A stretch of DNA of 64,000 nt, taken from Clostridiaceae bacterium (lineage in GTDB: Bacteria; Bacillota; Clostridia; Saccharofermentanales; DTU023). Location of the stretch: NCBI GenBank assembly GCA_012841145.1, contig DUVH01000011.1, positions 24,904 to 88,903 on the forward strand, written 5' to 3'. The notes below the pieces were generated by a model. That model made no database searches. It saw only the letters and a program-made list of their open reading frames with translations, and had not been told where the DNA came from. Below, in pieces: positions 19,956 through 31,734 of the stretch; positions within the stretch are counted from its first letter, which is position 1, and each line of letters begins with the position of its first letter. The translations under genes were made by a program, and so were the position numbers.

Positions 19956-20573
19956 ATGCCCAGTAAAAAAGTACTGGAGAGAAAGAAGAATCAGGTCACG
20001 TCGCTCGTCAACGAGCTGAAAGACGCGGAATCAATCGTTTTTGCGGATTTCAAGGGCCTGAACGTCACGCAGGATACGGAAATGCGCGCCGCTTTCAGGA
20101 GCAAGGGCCTCACGTATCGTGTCGTCAAAAACACGATCTCTGAACGAGCATTTGAACAACTCGGCATCAAAGGGCTGGAAGAAACGCTCAAAGGCCCGAC
20201 AGCCATCGCCTACAGCAAGGAAGACGTTGTTCTCGCTCCGCGTTTGATGCGCGAGTATTCTGAAAAGTTCAGAAGGCTCAAAATCAAGGGCGGAGTTATC
20301 GGCGGTGAAGTCCAAGAGATCGACTACATCATGGCGCTGTCACGCGTAGAGTCGCGAGAAAAACTTTACGGACAATTGCTCTTCATGATGCTCTATCCGT
20401 TGACGGCATTCGCTCAGGTCGCCGGTCAAATCGCGGAAAAAGGCGCCGAATCAGGTGTTGAAAGGGTCGCGGATTTGTTAACGGCAGATGGCGGAGCGAT
20501 AAAAGAGGCCGCCAAAGATGACGGCGCAGATGCCGCAAACGAAGCGGAAGAAGCATCGGGAGAGGAAAGTTAA
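19956..20573 (+). CDS. rplJ: 50S ribosomal protein L10
   Basis: ESIVFADFKGLNVTQDTEMRAAFRSKGLTYRVVKNTI; followed by rplL. Confidence 0.96.
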   Translation: MPSKKVLERKKNQVTSLVNELKDAESIVFADFKGLNVTQDTEMRAAFRSKGLTYRVVKNTISERAFEQLGIKGLEETLKGPTAIAYSKEDVVLAPRLMREYSEKFRRLKIKGGVIGGEVQEIDYIMALSRVESREKLYGQLLFMMLYPLTAFAQVAGQIAEKGAESGVERVADLLTADGGAIKEAAKDDGADAANEAEEASGEES

Positions 20574-20737
20574 GTAGTAAAAGCGAAGGGGAATCAATAG
20601 CCTCTCAACCACGAAGCAGGTGCTTATGCACAGCACCGGTTGTCTGTTCCAACAGGAAGACATAGAACAGAAAAACTAATAATTTATATGATGTTCGCAG
20701 GAAGCGAACGTGCTCTACATCAGGAGGTAGACTGAAA

Positions 20738-21121
20738 ATGGATAAAGATAAACTCGCCGGAATCCTTGAAAGTGTAAAAGGTCTGACGATTCTTGAACTG
20801 AATGAACTCGTAAGAATGATGGAAGACGAGTTCGGCGTCTCTGCCGCAGCGATGGCGATTGCCGCACCGTCAGCCGACGGCGCCGCAGGCGGAGCTGAAG
20901 AAGAAGTTAAAACGGAATTTGACGTAATCCTCAAGAATGCCGGACAAGCGAAAATTGCCGTCATTAAAGCCGTGCGCGAGATCACGGGCCTCGGCCTGAA
21001 AGAGGCGAAAGGCCTCGTCGACGCGGCTCCGAAGGCGATCAAAGAAAAGGTCAGCCGTGAGGAAGCGGAAGACGCCGCCAACAAGCTTAAGGAAGCTGGA
21101 GCGGAAGTCGAAATCGAGTAA
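20738..21121 (+). CDS. rplL: 50S ribosomal protein L7/L12
   Basis: [24 protein letters not shown]...[38 protein letters not shown]. Confidence 0.98.
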   Translation: MDKDKLAGILESVKGLTILELNELVRMMEDEFGVSAAAMAIAAPSADGAAGGAEEEVKTEFDVILKNAGQAKIAVIKAVREITGLGLKEAKGLVDAAPKAIKEKVSREEAEDAANKLKEAGAEVEIE

Positions 21122-21151
21122 CGTTTTGACTTTTACTGATTCGAATTGTAA

Positions 21152-21188
21152 AGGGGAGGTTGTTTCAAAGCGCAACCTCCTCTTTGTT
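21152..21188 (+). terminator. putative terminator after rplL
   Basis: ggggaggttgtttcaaagcgcaacctcctctttgtt stem-loop. Confidence 0.7.
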
Positions 21189-21514
21189 GTTATTGGAATT
21201 CTCTACCTATCGTTCAAATATTGACCGTGCCGAATACTCTAGAGTCTCTCATGAAGCATATGAGTCATTCGATTGTTGTGCAAGCACATACTTGCTTTTC
21301 TTTAACCTGTCGTTCAGAAAGGGCAAAATGCCGATAATCGCTGTGCAAACGACGAGAGGGGCTTTTCTAGATATGTGCTAGAATAACAAACGGTTCGATT
21401 ATATGACAGCGTGTGATGAAATTGACGTTATCCATATTAGGCGAGCCGTTGAACGTATACATTCGGAAGTGACGATAAAGGTGTTGCACTTCCTCGAGAA
21501 AGGAAATGAATAAT

Positions 21515-22597
21515 ATGGCAATTAGAGTTGCAATTAACGGATTTGGACGTATCGGACGTCTCGTCTTCAAAGGTCTCGTCGAGCGCGGACTGCTTGATAA
21601 CGGCGTTGATCTCGTCGCTATCGTCGCAAGAAACACGAAAGCCGACTACTTTGTTTACCAGCTGAAATACGACTCCACACAGCATCGTTGGGAGCGCGAT
21701 ATTGCGGCGGAGAAGTCGGATCCCTCGCTTGAGGAGAACGACGTAATCGTGGTTGACGGCAAGCACAGGATTCAGTGCGTACTCGCCGGCACTTCCCCCT
21801 CAGACCTCGACTGGAAGAGCTTGGGCGTTGACTATGTCATCGACAGTTCAGGTAAGTTCAACGACTACGACAAAGCGATGGGACACATCGACGTAGGGGC
21901 TAAGAAGGTTCTCCTGACCGCTCCGGGTAAAGGTCCCGTGCGCACGCTCGTCATGGGCGTCAACGAAGGCGAATACAATGCGAAAGAAGACCTCATCGTC
22001 TCGAACGCCTCTTGTACGACAAACTGCCTTGCGCCGGTCGTTCACGTACTCCTTAAAAACGGACTCGAAATTGAAAAGGGTCTGATGACAACCATCCACG
22101 CGTACACCGCGTCGCAGAAAGTCCTTGACGGAACCTCGCTCAAGAACTGGCGTCTCGGCCGCACAGCGGCGGAAAACATCATTCCGACGACGACGGGAGC
22201 CGCTAAAGCCGTCGGTCAGGTTCTTCCCGCCGTGAAGGGCATTATGACAGGTATGGCGTTCCGCGTGCCGACACCGACAGGTTCAGTTGTTGACTTGACC
22301 GTTCTTCTGAAGAATGACAGCTCCATCGAAGAGATCGACGCGATGATGAAGGAAGCGTCAGAGACGTACTTGAAGGGTATTTTGAAGTACACGAAAGACC
22401 CTATCGTCTCGACCGACGTCATCCAAGATTCACATTCTTCAATTTACGACTCCGAGGCGACACTCAAGAACAATCTCCCCGACGAGAAACGCTTCTTCAA
22501 ACTCGTTTCGTGGTATGACAACGAGTGGGGCTACTGCGAGCGGACGATCGACCTTTTGCTCTACATCGCAAAAGAAGACGAAAATGCCGGTGTGTAA
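21515..22597 (+). CDS. gap: glyceraldehyde-3-phosphate dehydrogenase
   Basis: IRVAINGFGRIGRLVFKG...SNASCTTNCLAPVVHVL...WYDNEWGYCERTIDLL. Confidence 0.96.
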   Translation: MAIRVAINGFGRIGRLVFKGLVERGLLDNGVDLVAIVARNTKADYFVYQLKYDSTQHRWERDIAAEKSDPSLEENDVIVVDGKHRIQCVLAGTSPSDLDWKSLGVDYVIDSSGKFNDYDKAMGHIDVGAKKVLLTAPGKGPVRTLVMGVNEGEYNAKEDLIVSNASCTTNCLAPVVHVLLKNGLEIEKGLMTTIHAYTASQKVLDGTSLKNWRLGRTAAENIIPTTTGAAKAVGQVLPAVKGIMTGMAFRVPTPTGSVVDLTVLLKNDSSIEEIDAMMKEASETYLKGILKYTKDPIVSTDVIQDSHSSIYDSEATLKNNLPDEKRFFKLVSWYDNEWGYCERTIDLLLYIAKEDENAGV

Positions 22598-22655
22598 CCG
22601 CCAACGAAAACTTCTCGCTAACCGACCATAAACAACCCCCCTTATTGGTAGGTAT

Positions 22656-22702
22656 AACGCGCCTCTTTCCTTAACCGGAGAGGCGTGTTATTTTTTTATT
22701 TT
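22656..22702 (+). terminator. intrinsic terminator after gap
   Basis: aacgcgcctct ... agaggcgtgtt followed by tattttttta. Confidence 0.85.
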
Positions 22703-22876
22703 TCTTAAATCATCTTCTATTACTGCAATCCTGTACGGTTGCTATCAGAGCCCTCATGTTTTCTTGTTGATCTTTGGCTCTTAGGCCACTTTACAAGTGT
22801 GGCGGATCGTCCTAAAATAATTCAGTCGAGCTGATCTTCGTTTTGGTAAGTACGCTCGAAGGGAGGAGATGGGGGT

Positions 22877-23707
22877 ATGACGGATAGTTTTTCTCAAATT
22901 TTCTTTAACAAGCTATGGGAACATCTGAAACCGGGAGGTCGTGATCTTGGTGAGACGATTCGGTCGTCCATTGACTTTGGACCGGTTTGGAATATCCGTA
23001 TCGGAGATGTGACGATTCCGGTGACGGGCGCGATGATCTCGCTGGTGACGAGTGTTCTAATTCTCATCGTTCTCGCGCTGTGGTTGCGTCGCGGTCTGCG
23101 CAAACACGGGATCTCAGGGAAACAGGCGCTCACAGAGAAACTTTACCTGATCGTGATCAATCTATGTGAAAGTTTCGGGATGAATCGTCAGCAAGCGGAG
23201 ATCGTCCTGCCGTGGACATTGACGCTAGGGTTGTATATATTCCTGAACAACGCCATCGCCGTCATGCAATTCCCCGCGCCCGCCATGAATCCAGCCGTGC
23301 CGTTGTCGTTCGCGCTGTTTGCCGTAGCGCTGGTCGTCGTGATGGGAATCAGACTTCTCGGGTTGAAGGGTTTTTGGTATTCACTGATCAACCCAATCCC
23401 CGGATTATTGCCTTTTAACATAATCGACTATTTAATCAAACCCGTCTCGCTGGCACTCCGTCTGTTCGGAAACGTGTTCGGCGGTTTTATATTGTTGCAA
23501 TTCGTCAAGACGGTCATGCCTCTCATCCTTCCATCGATTTTAGGTCTATGGTTCGATGTGGCGGCGGGGCTTTTACAAGCCGTAATCTTTATGTATCTCA
23601 CGACGTCTTACATCGGTGAGGTCGTGGAAAAATCAAATAGTACAGCCGAGCAAATTGCTCAGAAGAAACAATCAAAAAAGAGACAACTATTAGAAGAGAA
23701 GGTATAG
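22877..23707 (+). CDS. atpB: F-type ATP synthase subunit a
   Basis: ISLALRLFGNVFGGFILL-like VSLALRLFGNVFGGFILLQF; first gene of atp cluster. Confidence 0.93.
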   Translation: MTDSFSQIFFNKLWEHLKPGGRDLGETIRSSIDFGPVWNIRIGDVTIPVTGAMISLVTSVLILIVLALWLRRGLRKHGISGKQALTEKLYLIVINLCESFGMNRQQAEIVLPWTLTLGLYIFLNNAIAVMQFPAPAMNPAVPLSFALFAVALVVVMGIRLLGLKGFWYSLINPIPGLLPFNIIDYLIKPVSLALRLFGNVFGGFILLQFVKTVMPLILPSILGLWFDVAAGLLQAVIFMYLTTSYIGEVVEKSNSTAEQIAQKKQSKKRQLLEEKV

Positions 23708-23715
23708 GTACAGTT

Positions 23716-23943
23716 ATGGACAAAAGTTTAATTGCTTTGGCGGCAGCGCTTGCCATCGGAGTCGTCGGCAGTATCGCGGCTCTCGCCATTTCAAAGCTGG
23801 CAAGTAAGGCGTTCGAATCGATGGCGAAACAGCCTGAAGTCGCTCCCAGAGTTCAGACATCGCTTACGATCGGTATCGTCTTTATCGAGACGGTCGCCAT
23901 TTATGCGCTCGTCGTGTCGCTTCTGCTCATCTTCGTATTTTAG
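23716..23943 (+). CDS. atpE: F-type ATP synthase subunit c
   Basis: Two TM helices, polar loop ESMAKQPEVAPRVQ, helix-2 carboxylate GIVFIETVAIYALVV. Confidence 0.92.
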   Translation: MDKSLIALAAALAIGVVGSIAALAISKLASKAFESMAKQPEVAPRVQTSLTIGIVFIETVAIYALVVSLLLIFVF

Positions 23944-23958
23944 TGAGAGGGTAGACCC

Positions 23959-24513
23959 ATGTATGATTTCATCGCCGAAAAGGCGATCGACTTCACTTCT
24001 CCGGAGGTGCTGGCGGGATATTTGGCCACAGGTATCATCGCCGTTGTCGGGTTGCTTATTACCGTCTTTGTTTATAAAAAAATCCTCTACAAACCGCTAC
24101 GCAAAGTGATCAACGAACGTCAACAGGAAGTGGATCATTCGATTACAGGTTACGATGAACGCGAGCGTGAACTGAGCGAGCGCGAATCGTTGATGGAAGA
24201 GAGGGAGCGGGAGCAGCAGCAGTTGTTGGCGGATCAGCGTGCCGAGGCGATGGCGCAAGTCGAAGAGGAGCGTAAAAGAATTCTCTCGGAGGCCGAAGTG
24301 AAGGCAAGCGCCAGACTCGATGATGCCGATCGCGCGATCGAGGAAATGCGAGCGCGAGAGGAAGAGCGCGTCTACCGCAAAGCCGTGGAGTTGGCGATCA
24401 CCACGATCAGCCGACTGGAAGACCGCACAGTTGCTCCCGAAGAGGCGAAGGTATTGGATGATTCCGTTCGAGCGACTGCGAATCTGCCGAAGGAGGTCGG
24501 CCTTGAATCCTGA
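23959..24513 (+). CDS. atpF: F-type ATP synthase subunit b
   Basis: N-terminal TM then long charged coiled coil ([38 protein letters not shown]). Confidence 0.9.
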   Translation: MYDFIAEKAIDFTSPEVLAGYLATGIIAVVGLLITVFVYKKILYKPLRKVINERQQEVDHSITGYDERERELSERESLMEEREREQQQLLADQRAEAMAQVEEERKRILSEAEVKASARLDDADRAIEEMRAREEERVYRKAVELAITTISRLEDRTVAPEEAKVLDDSVRATANLPKEVGLES

Positions 24514-26170
24514 TTTTGTCAAGCAGGAGGCATTGCGACTCGTCAGAGAGGATCTTCTGGAGAAAAGGGAAGTACAGTCTTGGAGCGAGTACCGGGAGCA
24601 ACTTCCCGTGGGTGACGGGGCGGATCCTGATTTTGTCAAGCAGGAAACATTGCGGCTAGTCAGAGAAGATCTTCTGAAGAAAAGAGAAGTAAAGCCTTGG
24701 TACGAGTACAGAAAGCGACTCCCGAAAGAGAGCGGAACCGTTCTCTCAATTGCTGACAGTATCGCGCAAGTTTCGGGACTGTCGGGATGTATGTACGGTG
24801 AGATTGTCCGCTTCAGAGATGAGCAGTACGGTATCGCCATGAATCTCGGCGCCGACTCGGTTGGCGTCATGATGATTACGGGTGACCGTCTGAAATCGGG
24901 TGACGTCTGTTACAGCAGCGGCGAGACGGTTCGCGTACCTGTCGGTGAGGCAGTGCTTGGCCGCGTTCTCACACCTCTCGGACAACCGATCGACGGCGGT
25001 CCGGAGTTTCCCGCATCAACGCCCGATCGCCCCATTGAGTATCCGGCTCCTTCGATTTTGGCGAGAAAACCGGTCAGTATCCCGCTTGAGACGGGGATCA
25101 CGGCCATTGACGCCATGGTGCCGATCGGTCGCGGTCAGCGCGAGTTGATTATAGGCGATCGACAGACGGGAAAGACGACGATCGCTATCGATACGATCCT
25201 CAATCAGAAGGGTAAAGGTGTCTATTGCTTCTACGTCGCCATCGGCCAGAAGATGTCGACCATCGCAGAACTTTATCACCTTTTCAAGCGGATGGGCGCT
25301 TTAGAATATACGACGATGATTGTCGCGTCAGCTTCCGATACGGCAGGAGTCCAGTATCTTGCTCCTTATGCGGGGTGTGCCATGGCGGAGTCTTTCATGT
25401 ACGACGGAAAGGATACGCTCGTCGTCTACGATGACTTGACGAAGCATGCACAGGCCTACCGCGCCATTTCACTTCTATTGCGTCGACCTCCGGGTCGTGA
25501 GGCGTTTCCCGGTGATGTCTTTTATCTGCACTCGAGACTTCTCGAGCGTGCCGCTCAGCTCAGTGATGAGTATGGCGGCGGTTCGATGACGGCTCTGCCG
25601 ATCGTCGAGACGCAGGCGGGTGATATCTCAGCTTATATTCCGACCAACATCATTTCCATAACGGACGGCCAGATCTATCTTGAGACCGATCTGTTTTTCG
25701 CGGGTCAAAGGCCGGCGATCAACGTCGGGTTGTCTGTATCGCGTGTCGGCGGCGACGCGCAGCGTCCGGCGATGCACCAGATCGCGGGACCGCTTCGTAT
25801 TGCCCTTGCGCAATATAGAGAGAAAAAAGCTTTTGCGCAATACGGCGCCGATATCGACGACGCGACGCGAACTCAAATCGCGAAGGGCGATCGCCTGATG
25901 CTTCTCCTGAGTCAGAATCCGCTTCAGATGCGCACACTGGCGAAATCGCTCGCCGTTCTCTCTCTCGGTACGCGCGATTCGTTCAGCGATATACGGGAAG
26001 CCGATTTACCGCGCATGGCGAAGTTTTTCATGGATGCTCTGCCTGAAATGGCGCCGGATCTTGTGGCGACATTGGAATCGGGAGAAAAGTTTGATGAGAA
26101 CCTGCACGAAAGAGTACTGAAAGCGTGGCAGACGTTCCGATCGGATTTTGAGAGCAGAGGTTCGCGTTAG
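24503..26170 (+). CDS. atpA: F-type ATP synthase subunit alpha with duplicated N-terminal extension
   Basis: [44 protein letters not shown] start at 24503 preceded by aaggaggt, overlapping atpF by 11 bp. Confidence 0.93.
   Translation: MNPDFVKQEALRLVREDLLEKREVQSWSEYREQLPVGDGADPDFVKQETLRLVREDLLKKREVKPWYEYRKRLPKESGTVLSIADSIAQVSGLSGCMYGEIVRFRDEQYGIAMNLGADSVGVMMITGDRLKSGDVCYSSGETVRVPVGEAVLGRVLTPLGQPIDGGPEFPASTPDRPIEYPAPSILARKPVSIPLETGITAIDAMVPIGRGQRELIIGDRQTGKTTIAIDTILNQKGKGVYCFYVAIGQKMSTIAELYHLFKRMGALEYTTMIVASASDTAGVQYLAPYAGCAMAESFMYDGKDTLVVYDDLTKHAQAYRAISLLLRRPPGREAFPGDVFYLHSRLLERAAQLSDEYGGGSMTALPIVETQAGDISAYIPTNIISITDGQIYLETDLFFAGQRPAINVGLSVSRVGGDAQRPAMHQIAGPLRIALAQYREKKAFAQYGADIDDATRTQIAKGDRLMLLLSQNPLQMRTLAKSLAVLSLGTRDSFSDIREADLPRMAKFFMDALPEMAPDLVATLESGEKFDENLHERVLKAWQTFRSDFESRGSR
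24506..24739 (+). repeat. 117-bp (39-codon) tandem duplication in atpA 5' end
   Basis: [39 protein letters not shown] / [39 protein letters not shown]; 27 of 39 residues identical; exact nucleotide match atcctgattttgtcaagcagga at offset 117. Confidence 0.95.
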
Positions 26171-26250
26171 CGAAGAGGTTTGTATCTCAGTAGATGCGGC
26201 CTTTGTCGGTTCATTCTATACAGCATAAAATCACTTAGGGACAGGGAGAC

Positions 26251-28667
<2,417 letters not shown>

Positions 28668-28691
28668 TTGGGAAACGGGGATGGAACGAAC

Positions 28692-29132
28692 GTGAAACCG
28701 ATGAAGCTGACATTGTTGACACCGATCGGATCGTGGACATACGATGACGGCGATCTTGTCGTTGTGACGACAAAAGACGGATCGCAAGGTTTCATGCGCA
28801 ATCACCTTCCAACCATTGTGGAGGTCATCCCGGGACCCGTAAGATACCGCATTCCCTCGTCCGATCAGGGCGGGGAGAGGTGGCGCGTCATGGTCGTGTC
28901 AGTCGGTTATGCGGAAGTGCAGGCAGATGAGGTTACCGTCGTTGTGAATGCCGCCGAGATGCCGGATACGATCGACCGCGAACGCGCGGAACGGGCGCTC
29001 AAACGGTCTTTAGAAATATACAACGATCCCGAAACGAATGACACACGACGTACTCACGCGCGCCATGCGATTCGTCGCGCGAAAGCGAGAATTGATTTTC
29101 ATAAACGTTACGTCGAACAGGCTGAGTCTTAA
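28692..29132 (+). CDS. atpC: F-type ATP synthase subunit epsilon
   Basis: MKLTLLTPIGSWTYDDGDLVVVTTKDGSQGFMRNHLPTIVEVIPGPVRY; follows atpD. Confidence 0.87.
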   Translation: MKPMKLTLLTPIGSWTYDDGDLVVVTTKDGSQGFMRNHLPTIVEVIPGPVRYRIPSSDQGGERWRVMVVSVGYAEVQADEVTVVVNAAEMPDTIDRERAERALKRSLEIYNDPETNDTRRTHARHAIRRAKARIDFHKRYVEQAES

Positions 29133-29162
29133 ATCACACAAAATATATTGTCTCAAAAATGT

Positions 29163-29195
29163 AAGGGGTGTTTCGTTTGAGAACCCCCTTTTCCG
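29163..29195. terminator. terminator between convergent atpC and OPT transporter
   Basis: aaggggtgtttcgtttgagaacccccttttcc. Confidence 0.65.
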
Positions 29196-29221
29196 TTTCC
29201 AAGATTACGTTCAGGACACGA

Positions 29222-30898
29222 TCACACGAAAAGTCCGATGATGGCGAGGATTGTACCTGTCAGTCCCTCGCCTCCGAGCAAGCCGGCGGCGCCCATTTGA
29301 ATCGACCGCTGGCCGTCCTGTGTCATCGTTTTGCGCGTGACGAATTCAAAGAGTCCGCCGATAAAAATCGGTATTGCGAGACCGTATCCCGCGAGCATCA
29401 TGCCGATACCGATGATCATCGCCGGTACCTTTAAGAGCGTAAGAAGACATCCCGCAACGGCTCCGATGATGAAGAAGGCGGGATCGCCGATCCCTTGTAC
29501 CATCGCGGCGACGCTGTGTGCCTGCGCGGCCGGAAGACCGGCTTCCGCACCGATTCCTCCGGCGGAATAGATGATCGCCAGAATAGCGATGGAAGCCGTC
29601 ATGGCTCCGAATAGACCGCCGATCAGTTCGATGAGGTACTGTGCCGTGGGATTCGTCTTGAGGATAGCGCCGGCTTTGTAGTCGTTCATCATGTCACCGG
29701 CGTATCCGCAGGCGACGGCTACGATGGCGGCGATGAAAAACGCGTGTGTCGAATTGACGTTAACGACGACACGTATGGCGAGAAGGACGATAATGCCGAA
29801 CAGCTCCATCGGATTGATCCCTGTCTGTCCCGTAATAATCGAAGACATCATCGAGGCGAAAAAGACGCCGCCCATCAACAGGATCGCCGGCAGAACCTTC
29901 AATCCGATCACGATCGATAAGACGAACGCGATGGCGACAAGACCTAGCGATAAAAACGTGATCCCTTTGCCGGATGTCCCGAGGGTTGCTTTTGTCGTAC
30001 CGCGTTTTTTCTTTCCTTTGCCAACCGGTTTGCTATGATCTTTTCGTAATGAGCTGACAACAAACGTAATGAGCGTACCGGCGCCCGCACCGACCATGAG
30101 AGCGATGGCGGTCGTCAGATTCCAGCCTGAAAAAGAAGCATCTACGCCTTCCCATCCGTTGGAGGACGCCATGCGGAGGAGAATGAAACGGCCAAATGTC
30201 GTTATGGCGGCACCGGCAAGCCAATAAGCGGTTGATGAGAAGCCGATCAGCGTACCGATTCCGAGCGCCATGGGAGAGAGCTGGAGCGAGAGAGGGATTC
30301 CGGCAACTGAGAAAGCAACCAGAGGGGGAATAAGTTGAAATTTGTCCCGAAGGAGTGTGATGACGGCCGCGATGGCGAGAAATCCGAAGAGCACGAGCGC
30401 CCTCATGCCGCCCGATTCTCCGGCAGATAAAGTCGCGGCGGCAGCTTTGCCGATCGGGTAGGGCAAATCCATCTGTTCGATATTGCGTTTACGGAAAAGC
30501 CAGCAGAGCGTTGTGCCGATCAATACGCCGGCAAAGGCGATCATCATGACGGTGGGAAGATGCTGTTTAATAAAATCTCCGGCCGTCTGTCCGCCTGATC
30601 GATCGACCTTCCATATTCCTGTAATGAAAAGCCCGGGAATAGTAAAAACTAGACCGCCTGCGACCATGGCGCCCGCGTCGATACCCGTTGCGGCGACATG
30701 GATCTCATTGACATCACGACGTCCGAACATCCGCATGACGATCATCGCCAAGACGGTGACGAAGATGGTCGGCCACGGGAGAGCGCTCGCGCGTAGCGCA
30801 ATGTAGCTTGAGGAAGCCGTGATGAGAACGGCTCCGGGGATAACAAGCAAAATTGCCCGCCAAGTGAGATGTTTTACCGATGTGCGCTTGTCATTCAT
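29222..30898 (-). CDS. OPT family oligopeptide transporter
   Basis: Polytopic; IGFSSTAYWLAGAAITTFGRFILLR; DLPYPIGKAAAATLSAGESGG; internal Met at 30898 taken as start. Confidence 0.8.
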   Translation of the reverse strand: MNDKRTSVKHLTWRAILLVIPGAVLITASSSYIALRASALPWPTIFVTVLAMIVMRMFGRRDVNEIHVAATGIDAGAMVAGGLVFTIPGLFITGIWKVDRSGGQTAGDFIKQHLPTVMMIAFAGVLIGTTLCWLFRKRNIEQMDLPYPIGKAAAATLSAGESGGMRALVLFGFLAIAAVITLLRDKFQLIPPLVAFSVAGIPLSLQLSPMALGIGTLIGFSSTAYWLAGAAITTFGRFILLRMASSNGWEGVDASFSGWNLTTAIALMVGAGAGTLITFVVSSLRKDHSKPVGKGKKKRGTTKATLGTSGKGITFLSLGLVAIAFVLSIVIGLKVLPAILLMGGVFFASMMSSIITGQTGINPMELFGIIVLLAIRVVVNVNSTHAFFIAAIVAVACGYAGDMMNDYKAGAILKTNPTAQYLIELIGGLFGAMTASIAILAIIYSAGGIGAEAGLPAAQAHSVAAMVQGIGDPAFFIIGAVAGCLLTLLKVPAMIIGIGMMLAGYGLAIPIFIGGLFEFVTRKTMTQDGQRSIQMGAAGLLGGEGLTGTILAIIGLFV

Positions 30899-31142
30899 AC
30901 GTTCAATCCTCCACACTTATCTCAACGATATCGCATGATCGGTGAATTTTCGTAATGTATCCACTATACCACGTGTGATTTTTCAACCGTGCTTTTTCGT
31001 TTCGGCAATTGAATGAATCGATCAGGAAAGATGATGCATTTGATGTACTGTGTGACGGCAGAGAATGAGACGATACTGTATAATAACAAACATCAGAAAG
31101 CGACCGAATTTGAAAAGGTCGTCATGAAAGGAATCGGATGAA

Positions 31143-31682
31143 ATGAGACTGGAAATTTTTGGCCTGAACATGCGCATCAATGACACGCTTCGAGCGGCGA
31201 TCGAACAAAAAATGGACAAGTTTAACCGCTTTTTTGATGAGAGCGCTCGCGGCGAGGTGAAACTTCAGCCTGAAGGGAACAACGTGCGTGCGGAGGTTAC
31301 GATTAACATTCGAACACATTTCTATCGCGCGGAATCTGCCGCGTCTGAGGCGATGACGGCCGTTGAGCAAGCGATCGCCAATATGGAGGGTCAAATACGC
31401 AAATATAAGTCACGTATGAAGAAACGGACAAAGGATTACTCCTACATGGAGGCATATTTCGAGCAGCAGGAGGCGCTGAGAGAAGAGCCTGTTGAAGATG
31501 AATTCCGTATTATTCGTCGCAAATCGTTCCCGATCGACGCGATGACGCCCGATGAGGCGACGCTCCAGATGGAACTGCTCGGGCATTCGTTCCTCATATT
31601 CCTTTCCAGTGAAACGGATAAAGTCTGTGTTGTGTACAAGCGCGATGACGGCGATTACGGCTTGATCGAGCCTGAATATTAA
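31143..31682 (+). CDS. hpf: ribosome hibernation promoting factor, long form
   Basis: MRLEIFGLNMRINDTLRAAIEQKMDKFNRFF...RKSFPIDAMTPDEATLQMELLGHSFLIFLSSETDKVCVVYKRDDGDYGLIEPE. Confidence 0.95.
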   Translation: MRLEIFGLNMRINDTLRAAIEQKMDKFNRFFDESARGEVKLQPEGNNVRAEVTINIRTHFYRAESAASEAMTAVEQAIANMEGQIRKYKSRMKKRTKDYSYMEAYFEQQEALREEPVEDEFRIIRRKSFPIDAMTPDEATLQMELLGHSFLIFLSSETDKVCVVYKRDDGDYGLIEPEY

Positions 31683-31734
31683 TCGTTACTCGCCATCACT
31701 TACTATGGATACACAAGCAATCGAGAGGTGACAT

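Noticed and set aside
22747-22803. Hairpins in the atp operon leader as a regulatory RNA
   Set aside because: agagcc...ggctct and cactttacaagtg are short and could arise by chance; no recognisable family.
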